Origin: Sisyra terminalis
Taxonomy: Eukaryota; Arthropoda; Insecta; Neuroptera; Sisyridae
Assembly: GCA_958496175.1 (NCBI GenBank)
Contig: OY292277.1
Span: 51,533,050-51,597,049 of the forward strand
Direction: 5' to 3'
DNA: 64,000 nt
The notes under the pieces were generated by a model. It had not been told where the DNA came from, made no database searches, and saw only the letters and a list, made by a program, of their open reading frames with translations. Within the stretch, counting starts at the first letter, position 1, and each line of letters starts with the position of its first letter. The position numbers were made by a program, and so were the translations under genes. Below, in pieces: positions 57,068 to 64,000 of this stretch.

Positions 57068-58673
57068 AAAAAAATTGATTATTTTTGAGTTCAGAAACCC
57101 TATGAAAATATCTAAACTAACTCATAATGGACATTTACCGAGTTAATAAGTAAATCTTTGAATAAAATAAAGTAAATTTTTATTGAAATCTCTTGCTTTT
57201 TTTAGTCTTCGTAACCAAGCATAATAAAAACTATATCAGGAAAATTAAAATCCAAAATCAGGAAAATATTTTATTGTTTTAGTTCTATTTCCCAATTTTC
57301 TTGGTCCTTCTATTTCAGCTAGAAAATTCATTCTTTGAAACAATTTTCAATTTATATCGTTGTATACTAAGAAATTAATAAAATTTAGAATTCGATGGCA
57401 ACTTTTATTTGTCAGAGAATTAAAATTGTTCAACTTTCCTTAATTTTCAATTCAATTGGTCATATTTTTCAATTAATTTTCCATAAATTGGTCCAGAATT
57501 ATATTTGTGGTTAATGAGAGAAAATAAAGATAATTTTTAAGAAAGTTTCTTTGGTGGAATTTTGATTTCCTTGATGAAATCTTAATTGAACAAAAATCGA
57601 TAGTTAGTTTAATATTTTGAACTAAGTAGAATCATAACTGGATAAGTAATTTCCATAATTTATTGAGTTATAAAATTTTTTAATAATTAAAGACGAAATT
57701 TCTACTGAAGTTGGACAAATTCGAATAATTTGATTTGAAGAAATATTATTTCACCTTGCAAATATAGTTGTACATGCCACTTTTAATTGCTAAATCATAA
57801 TAAACGATAAAACAAGAAACGATAATCAATTTTACATTACTAAATATTTATTTTTTATTTTTCGAAAAAATTGTTTGAGAGTCACTGCTAAAGTCGAAAT
57901 AAGTCACGTTAGAGATGTAGTGAATCTTACTGAGTAGATTACTGAGAGAGTGTTGTTTTGGTATCTGAATAATAGATGGCGCAGCGTGGCCACTCTAACC
58001 GCATCGCGACACGCAACTCTGAGGAAAGCTAAATTTAATTTTCACGAAACGAGGAAATTAAACAATGGAAACATTAAATTTATCTGAAAGCTTTTGTCAA
58101 AGCTTTTCGCAAGCTGCGCTTGCAAAATTAATCTCGAAAGTAATATGTGACTTGGATATTTGTCTTTTGCGAAAGACAATTCCATTTCTTATATAAAGAT
58201 TATTTAGTGCAATATGCTTTGAAAAGAGGAAACTCATATCCGCAAAAAAAATAATAATATCGCTTTTCTACAGTCTTGAATAGAACTGGAAAATAATAAT
58301 TTTAACAATCTGAAAATCGCCGTCGGGAATTGAAAAAAATTCTTCTAGGACTGGAGGGAAGGTTTGAGTTTATATTATTGTGACAGGGGTGTTTTGTTGG
58401 GATCGTAACGGAGTCTTCGGCGCTCTTATTGTCAAACATTTTCTCGTATGAAGTCGAGACTGGAGTTATCCCCACGCTAGTCACTCTCTGGGTATTTTCG
58501 ACGAATAACTTCGTCCCGTTTCCTCCACTATGTGGAACAACTCCATGGTTGTGGGGTGTTGGGAAGCGCATGCGATCGCTGCGTCCAGGCGGTGGCGCCC
58601 TGCGTCTTCTTCACAAACTATACGACGAACTCGAACCGCTCACTATGTAGACCGCAGTCTTCGCTGGCAAGTT
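57068..58673. other. Upstream region of the Toll gene
   Basis: AT-rich to about 57880, then progressively less AT-rich towards the gene. Short ORFs at 58302-58827 on both strands have no recognisable domain. A CTCF-like site is at 57974-57982. The region probably contains proximal regulatory DNA, but this is inferred from position and composition only. Confidence 0.45.
57974..57982 (+). promoter_or_regulatory. CTCF-like motif AGATGGCGC
   Basis: AGATGGCGC fits the core of the insect CTCF insulator consensus (AG-R-K-GGC-R-S). It lies about 1.2 kb upstream of the Toll start codon in a locally GC-richer stretch ('gatggcgcagcgtggccact'). A nine-base motif can occur by chance. Confidence 0.35.
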
Positions 58674-58708
58674 TCAGTATCGGTCGGAACGTGCTAGAAG
58701 TAAGACCG
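58674..58708 (+). promoter_or_regulatory. Candidate Inr + DPE core promoter of the Toll gene
   Basis: TCAGT at 58674-58678 matches the arthropod initiator with +1 at 58676. AGACCG starts at exactly +28 (58703-58708) and matches the downstream promoter element RGWYV at the required spacing. There is no convincing TATA box 25-35 bases upstream. This would give an unspliced leader of about 514 bases. An additional upstream non-coding exon cannot be excluded. Confidence 0.45.
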
Positions 58709-58833
58709 AATTGCTGTTTGTTGTAAAGCGCTCGTTCAATTACTTTGCCCAAGTAAACTGAACTTGGAATTTCTAAGTTGAAAAATTCAAAAGTTATTTT
58801 TTTTTTCGTCGAGCACCAAGACATCAACTACCA

Positions 58834-59164
58834 ATGCCTTTTTGGAAATTTCTTCAACATCGTCGTCGACGAACCGAGTTCTTTCTACCAATTTGGTAGA
58901 AAACTTAAAAACGTTTTCTGTGTTTTTATTGTGAAGTTTTCCTCAACACGGACTTAATGTGAATTGTTTGCAAATACCCACTGAATGGATACAGCGCTGT
59001 GCTTGTTAACGACATCGTTACGTATTTTACGATGATTGTTCTGTGATTCAATTCAATCACACATTTTTCGATTGTTGTGAAAAAAACATGAAGTCATCTC
59101 CTATCCAAATCGTATATTAGTAATCTCGACAATTATGCGAGAATTCTTCAGGAAGACTTTCTAG
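58834..59164 (+). promoter_or_regulatory. Leader region with four short upstream ORFs
   Basis: Upstream ORFs of 21, 16, 10 and 9 codons begin with ATG at 58834, 58985, 59088 and 59135, with stops at 58897-58899, 59033-59035, 59118-59120 and 59162-59164. An ATG-TGA also occurs near 58954. All end before the main ATG. If this region is in the mRNA, ribosomes would have to reinitiate or leak past, so translation of the receptor would be reduced or controlled. Their conservation is unknown. Confidence 0.45.
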
Positions 59165-59189
59165 CCCAATTTAATTGAAATAATTCGAC

Positions 59190-62100
59190 ATGGAATTATT
59201 AAAATCAGGATTATGTGTGATTATACTGTTGTTGGGATCTGTAATTTTGCAATGTTGGGGTCAGCCACGGCCCGAGAACCTCACCACCGACCAATGTTCC
59301 TGGTCTCCGGAGGGTAACGACACGGGGCGCACAGCCGTCGCTTGCCACCTTCGTAAGCTCGAGGGCGAGTTTGGGGCCATGCCTTCCGAAGGAGCCACCA
59401 AGTTGCGTGTTAAATGCAGCGACGTTCTCCTCTTCGAGAGTTCCATCACATCGCGGGCGTTCCAAAAACTCCATCAACTCAACGAACTCTTCATCGACAG
59501 TTGCAAATTGTTGCACTTGCCGTCCGATGCGTTCGACGGACTACGCGAGCTACGCAAACTAAGTGTCAACACATTCATCGCGGAATGGAGTTCGGGAAAA
59601 AGTTTAGAACTGGCCAGTGGCAGTTTTGTCGGACTGGGCAAATTACAAAGTTTAGATTTATCATGTAATAATATTCGTGCGTTGCCCGAGGATGTGTTTT
59701 GTCCATTGGAAAATATTCAAACGCTGAATTTGACTAGAAATAGATTGCGTAGTGTGGAACGGCTCGGTCTCGGAGAGTTGGGAACACCCAGGCCGCTCTG
59801 TGGTGGGTCCGAGCTACAGGCTCTCGATCTGTCCAACAACGAGCTGCACATGTTGCCAGAGGGCTCAGCCATGACCCGACTTCGCCGCCTCCAGCACCTG
59901 AATTTGAGCCACAACAACATCTCCGAAGTTTCGGGCGAAGCCCTCGCCGGTCTGGTATCCCTGCGAACCTTGGATCTATCCTCGAACCGTTTGGAAACGC
60001 TCCCGCAAGGAATGTTTGCCGGATCGCGAGAACTTCGTGAAGTTCACCTCCAAAACAACTCGCTATTTTCGCTGGCTCGTGGACTTTTTCATCGTCTCGA
60101 ACAACTCCTAGTCCTGGACTTATCCGGAAATCAACTTTCCAGCAGCCACGTCGATGCAGGCACCTTCACCGGACTAATTCGACTCGTCGAACTTAAACTC
60201 TCACATAATGCCCTAACTCGCATCGATGGTCGCACTTTCAAAGACTTATTCTTCCTTCAAATCCTCGATCTACGAAACAACTCCATAGGAATGATCGAAG
60301 ACAACGCTTTTCTGCCACTCTACAACCTGCACACGTTAAACTTGGCCGAAAATCGCCTTCATACAATTGGACCACATCTCTTCAACGGACTATTCGTACT
60401 GAGTAAACTTACGCTAAATAATAATTTAATTGTGAACATTGATCCTTCGGCATTTAGAAATTGTTCCGATTTAAAAGAGTTAGACTTGAGTTCAAACGCA
60501 TTGCTGGATGTACCGGAAGCATTGAAAGAACTATCATTTTTAAAGACTCTCGATCTTGGTGAAAATCAAATCAGTGACTTTCGAAACGGGTCGTTTAAAA
60601 ATCTACAACAATTGACGGGTTTGCGATTGATCGATAACAATATCGGGAATTTGACGCGCGGAATGTTATGGGATTTGCCGAGTTTGCAAGTGTTGAATTT
60701 GGCGAAGAATAAAATACAGAGTATCGAGCGTGGCACTTTCGAACGTAACACCCAAATCGAAGCGATTCGTTTGGATGAGAACTTTTTGACGGACATTAAC
60801 GGTGTGTTTGCAACGCTCGCGAGTTTATTGTGGCTAAACTTGTCGGACAATCATTTGGTTTGGTTCGATTATGCATTTATTCCGAGCAATTTAAAGTGGT
60901 TGGACATTCATAACAATTTCATTGAACATCTGGGCAACTATTACAAGATTCAGGATGAGATTCGTGTGACAACGTTGGATGCTAGTCATAATCGGATCAC
61001 GGAAATAACGCCGATGTCGATTCCGAACAGTGTGGAATTGTTGTTTATCAACAACAATTTCATTAAAAACGTGCAAGTGAATACGTTCATAGATAAAACT
61101 AGTCTTGTTAGAGTGGACATGTATGCAAATGAATTGGTGCATTTGGACTTGAACGGACTGCGGTTATCGCCAGTGCCGAAGAATCGATCTCTACCAGAAT
61201 TTTACATCGGTGGCAATCCGTTCCATTGCGACTGCTCAATGGAATGGTTGCAGATGATCAACAACATGACCAGCCTGCGACAGCATCCCAGGGTCATGGA
61301 CCTCGACAATGTGGTGTGCAAGATGACATATTCGCGCAGTATGACACACATGCCGGTGGTGGAGACAAAACCGAGCGACTTTCTATGCAAGTACGAAACG
61401 CACTGTTTTGCACTGTGCCACTGTTGCGACTTTGATGCCTGCGATTGCGAGATGACCTGTCCCCAAAACTGCACCTGCTACCACGACCAAACTTGGAACA
61501 CAAACGTAGTCGATTGCTCCCGACAAAATGTCAATGAAATCCCGCACCGCATCCCCATGGACACCACCGAGGTGTATCTCGACGGCAATGATTTCCGCGA
61601 ACTGCAAAACCATGTCTTTATCGGTCGAAAAAATATGCGAGTTCTATTCGTCAATGGCAGCGGTGTGGAAACCATTCAAAATCGCACCTTTAACGGGTTA
61701 AACATGCTTCAGAATCTCCATCTCGAAGACAATCGTATCAGCGAACTTAAGGGCTACGAATTTGAACATTTGGCACATCTCAAAGAATTGTATCTGCATA
61801 ATAATTTAATCGCTTTCATCAGTAATACCACTCTGCAACCGTTGCGCTCCTTGCAAATTCTGCGACTAGATGGCAACAAATTGAGCACTTTTCCGGTATG
61901 GCAACTGTCGTCAAATCTCCACTTGAATCAACTCACCATCGGCAATAATCAGTGGTCGTGTCGTTGTAAATTCCTGCAAGAGTTTTCGGCGTGGTTGAGT
62001 GAAAATTCGCAAAAAGTTATCGATACCTCGGATATGTGGTGTTATAACACGGACTCAAAGCCGCCATATCGACGCGAAATCAACTTAAACGATACGGCGT

Positions 62101-63362
62101 GCAGTGATTACTACGCTGGTGGTTCCGTCATTGAAAGTATGCTAGTTTCGGATTATTTGCCTATGATGATTATTACGCTAACGTTGTTTTTGGTGCTTTT
62201 GGTGGTGCTTGTTTTAACGTTTATTTTTCGGGAAACGGTGCGCGTATGGTTGTTCTCGAAATATGGAGTAAGATTGTGCCACTTTACGGCGGCTGGTGGA
62301 AAACATTGTGAAGAACGCGATAAGCTCTACGACGGATATGTGTGCTATAGTCCGAAAGATGAGGAGTTTGTTGTGCGGTCAATTGCTGCCGAATTAGAAA
62401 CGGGCAGTCCATCGTTGCAGTTGTGCTTGCACCATCGTGATTTGCCGCATGCGACTGCATACCTGCAACATGCGGCGCCAGCGGCTGCCGTTTTGGAGGC
62501 AGCCGAGGCCAGTCGCCGGGTACTGTTGGTACTCTCGCGAAATTTTCTTCAGACTGAATGGTCTCGGTTCGAACTACGCCAAGCGTTGCACGAAGCGTTG
62601 AAGGGGCGCGTTTATAAGTTGGTCGTTGTGGAAGAAGGCGCACCACTACCAGAGGCGGAACTCGATCCCGAACTTCGGCCTTATTTAAAGACTGCAGCTA
62701 GAATTCGATGGGGTGATAAGCGATTTTGGGAACGGTTGCGCTACGCCATGCCGAGTGGACAGCCGCGCGCTAAACACCATCATCACCATCACCACCATCA
62801 TACCAATTACCGTAGGAATATAAATAATTATACGATAGATTCAAGCGTTGTATCGAATGGAACGCACGGGCATACGTATCCAGAAAAATTAAAGCCAGCG
62901 CCGCAAACGCCTGCGTTGCATGCACATATCAGTGCACATCCCCTATTTCGAGCCGCACAAAGTTGCGATGCGGCTCCGCCGGCGTACACCTCCAACAATT
63001 CGTTGCAGAGGAGTCCGGCGCACGGCGGCCATTCTGTTCCTGCTGAACAACAAGAACATGACGAGGCTAATTACTCATCAGCGACAACAGCAACGCCCTC
63101 GCCAAGACCGGCTCGTCGACAACAACTTCAGCAGCAACAATTACAGCAATCGCAACAACAGCAGCAGCAGCAACAACAACAGCAATTACAAGTCCAACAT
63201 CCGAACGAGCCGCGGCCTTTGAGTGACCACATTTATTCGAGCATAGACTCGGATTATTCAACCCTAGAACGTGGTGGTTCTGGTCGACGTTTACCTGGTC
63301 AGCATCAACATGCCACTGTCCACCATCCGATGGGACACCCCGTGCAGGCCTATTTAGTGTGA
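59190..63362 (+). CDS. Toll-7: Toll-like receptor, Toll-7/18-wheeler type
   Basis: A complete, intronless single-pass membrane receptor of 1390 residues, within the 1350-1500 usual for long insect Tolls. The start is supported by an in-frame TAA at 59181-59183 and by gacATGG context. Order: signal peptide (1-24); N-terminal Cys block and leucine-rich repeats (about 75-665); LRRCT with C680, C682, C710, C733; a Cys-rich linker (739-776) acting as second LRRNT; further repeats (790-920); second LRRCT (C924, C926, C951, C971); transmembrane helix (989-1013); TIR domain (about 1046-1186) with 'YDGYVCYSPKDEEFV', 'HHRDLPHATA', 'RNFLQTEW' and the final FW (1179-1180). The tail has a His9 run (1196-1204), a Gln-rich tract (1311-1333), the conserved 'SDHIYSSIDSDYSTLE' and the C-terminal 'VQAYLV', which point to Toll-7 rather than Toll-6 or Tollo. 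Family roles are cell interactions in embryonic patterning, neuronal signalling and, less firmly, antiviral defence. An 18-wheeler orthologue cannot be fully excluded. Confidence 0.95.
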   Translation: MELLKSGLCVIILLLGSVILQCWGQPRPENLTTDQCSWSPEGNDTGRTAVACHLRKLEGEFGAMPSEGATKLRVKCSDVLLFESSITSRAFQKLHQLNELFIDSCKLLHLPSDAFDGLRELRKLSVNTFIAEWSSGKSLELASGSFVGLGKLQSLDLSCNNIRALPEDVFCPLENIQTLNLTRNRLRSVERLGLGELGTPRPLCGGSELQALDLSNNELHMLPEGSAMTRLRRLQHLNLSHNNISEVSGEALAGLVSLRTLDLSSNRLETLPQGMFAGSRELREVHLQNNSLFSLARGLFHRLEQLLVLDLSGNQLSSSHVDAGTFTGLIRLVELKLSHNALTRIDGRTFKDLFFLQILDLRNNSIGMIEDNAFLPLYNLHTLNLAENRLHTIGPHLFNGLFVLSKLTLNNNLIVNIDPSAFRNCSDLKELDLSSNALLDVPEALKELSFLKTLDLGENQISDFRNGSFKNLQQLTGLRLIDNNIGNLTRGMLWDLPSLQVLNLAKNKIQSIERGTFERNTQIEAIRLDENFLTDINGVFATLASLLWLNLSDNHLVWFDYAFIPSNLKWLDIHNNFIEHLGNYYKIQDEIRVTTLDASHNRITEITPMSIPNSVELLFINNNFIKNVQVNTFIDKTSLVRVDMYANELVHLDLNGLRLSPVPKNRSLPEFYIGGNPFHCDCSMEWLQMINNMTSLRQHPRVMDLDNVVCKMTYSRSMTHMPVVETKPSDFLCKYETHCFALCHCCDFDACDCEMTCPQNCTCYHDQTWNTNVVDCSRQNVNEIPHRIPMDTTEVYLDGNDFRELQNHVFIGRKNMRVLFVNGSGVETIQNRTFNGLNMLQNLHLEDNRISELKGYEFEHLAHLKELYLHNNLIAFISNTTLQPLRSLQILRLDGNKLSTFPVWQLSSNLHLNQLTIGNNQWSCRCKFLQEFSAWLSENSQKVIDTSDMWCYNTDSKPPYRREINLNDTACSDYYAGGSVIESMLVSDYLPMMIITLTLFLVLLVVLVLTFIFRETVRVWLFSKYGVRLCHFTAAGGKHCEERDKLYDGYVCYSPKDEEFVVRSIAAELETGSPSLQLCLHHRDLPHATAYLQHAAPAAAVLEAAEASRRVLLVLSRNFLQTEWSRFELRQALHEALKGRVYKLVVVEEGAPLPEAELDPELRPYLKTAARIRWGDKRFWERLRYAMPSGQPRAKHHHHHHHHHTNYRRNINNYTIDSSVVSNGTHGHTYPEKLKPAPQTPALHAHISAHPLFRAAQSCDAAPPAYTSNNSLQRSPAHGGHSVPAEQQEHDEANYSSATTATPSPRPARRQQLQQQQLQQSQQQQQQQQQQQLQVQHPNEPRPLSDHIYSSIDSDYSTLERGGSGRRLPGQHQHATVHHPMGHPVQAYLV
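62775..62801 (+). repeat. CAY repeat encoding nine histidines
   Basis: Residues 1196-1204 of the Toll protein, just after the TIR domain, are a mixed CAC/CAT run. The mixed codons suggest selection on the protein rather than pure slippage. Confidence 0.9.
63117..63197 (+). repeat. CAR repeat encoding a glutamine-rich tract
   Basis: CAA and CAG codons with occasional Leu and Ser codons encode about 24 Gln in the cytoplasmic tail, between 'TATPSPRP' and the conserved 'IYSSIDSDYS' block. Length polymorphism is likely. Confidence 0.9.
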
Positions 63363-63774
63363 TAATACCCTTTAAAATTTGGACACTACGGACGCTTGTC
63401 AAAGTGCCAAAACCCCTTTTAACTATATAATTCAATGTTAACTATTTTATTCCCCCTATTCTCAAAATTCAAAATATTCAAGTAACATAAACGTATAACT
63501 CAAAAACCAGATAAATCCGTGTATATTTTGTTGCATAACTAAGTATAAATATATATATATATATAAATATTGAACAAAAAAATTATATATATAAACAAAT
63601 AATAATTATGATTTTGTATGATTTTTGTAAATTATTGTAAATAGTTTTTTATTCGAAATATTTATTTGTTTCTGTTTTATTTTTGTATTATAATTTTTTT
63701 CTTTTTGTGAAAATTTTTATACTGCTACTAAGTAACCAGATATTTAGTATTTTCTGACGACGTGAGAAGACGAA
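63363..63774 (+). other. 3' UTR of the Toll gene (inferred)
   Basis: AT-rich sequence after the TGA at 63360-63362, with several AT runs (for example 63549-63565) that could act as AU-rich stability elements. The extent is inferred from the next strong polyadenylation signal. Confidence 0.55.
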
Positions 63775-63780
63775 AATAAA
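63775..63780 (+). terminator. Polyadenylation signal AATAAA
   Basis: A canonical AATAAA about 413 bases after the Toll stop codon, followed by GT-rich sequence ('tatgtg', 'gatgtggtctttt') within 45 bases, as expected for a cleavage site. Confidence 0.65.
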
Positions 63781-64000
63781 ATCGTATGTGAAATTTATTG
63801 GCGATGTGGTCTTTTAAATTTGAACCTTTTAACAAAACAAGTAGAAGAAAAAGAAATAGGGGTAGAATTATTGGGTTGGAATATGACAGTTTGCTTTTTT
63901 TGGTGTGCACCAGGTTGAACTGAGGATGTTGTCGAGTTGCGTGAGCGCCGCGCGTCACTTCACATCATGTCGACTGCAGTAATTATCATCAGAAGGTGAG
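63781..64000. other. Downstream flank at the window edge
   Basis: No feature is recognised. The last 100 bases are less AT-rich ('gagcgccgcgcgtcacttca'), so a regulatory element or an exon could continue beyond the window. Confidence 0.4.

Noticed and set aside
58429..58726. Overlapping ORFs of 73 and 64 codons upstream of the Toll gene
   Set aside because: Overlapping frames on both strands in less AT-rich DNA, upstream of the candidate transcription start, no domain.
59211..63435. Many antisense and alternative-frame ORFs across the Toll gene
   Set aside because: They are shadows of the GC-richer coding sequence; none has independent support.
1..64000. tRNA, rRNA, CRISPR arrays and viral insertions
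   Set aside because: No tRNA-like internal promoter plus cloverleaf, no rRNA segments, no regularly spaced short repeats and no recognisable viral genes were seen on reading; a dedicated search could still find small tRNA fragments.

Overview
This is a 64-kb window of an AT-rich arthropod, almost certainly insect, nuclear genome. The evidence is a long Toll-family receptor of the Toll-7/18-wheeler type, eukaryotic transposons of many classes, and no bacterial gene organisation. I cannot assign the insect order from this sequence. I see one host protein-coding gene: an intronless 1390-codon Toll receptor at 59190-63362 on the + strand. It has a candidate Inr/DPE core promoter, a leader with four short upstream ORFs, and a polyadenylation signal. 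Its GC content is much higher than that of the flanks.

The roughly 57 kb upstream of it look like a gene desert colonised by transposable elements. From left to right: an imperfect tandem duplication (671-1558); a ~437-bp satellite with a two-monomer higher-order structure (3440-5030); a decayed Jockey-like LINE (5221-5575); a 1.6-kb tandem duplication whose second copy carries three small insertions (6327-9798); a second tandem duplication (12026-15177) split by a Helitron and another insertion; a 711-bp hAT derivative (15502-16212); a PIF/Harbinger element containing a Helitron (17858-21961); a cluster of Tc1/mariner-like foldback elements (23504-25640); a Penelope-type foldback element (27788-28095); a pogo-like element containing a Helitron that itself contains a 1-kb foldback element (29156-33048); a second 711-bp hAT derivative (34925-35635); another foldback element (37353-38029); a third hAT fragment (38783-39187); a Helitron with an abutting hAT-like MITE (40535-43222); a foldback element (45213-46047); a LINE reverse transcriptase fragment and a decayed Penelope-like reverse transcriptase (46140-48135); a foldback element with a hammerhead-like core (48977-49239); and the 3' end of a Jockey-like LINE (54725-55850).

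Several insertions could be defined precisely because target-site duplications or a duplicated empty site are present, so the order of some events can be read. The most interesting recurring signal is a CTGATGA / hairpin / GAAA(C) pattern, resembling a hammerhead ribozyme core, in several unrelated-looking inverted-repeat elements. Hammerheads are known in Penelope-like elements, and a Penelope reverse transcriptase remnant is present in the window. Between the repeats are islands of more balanced base composition (for example about 2150-2560, 10740-10920, 11260-11500, 22080-22920, 50380-50640). They have no convincing ORFs and may be regulatory DNA of the Toll locus. No tRNA, rRNA or CRISPR was found.
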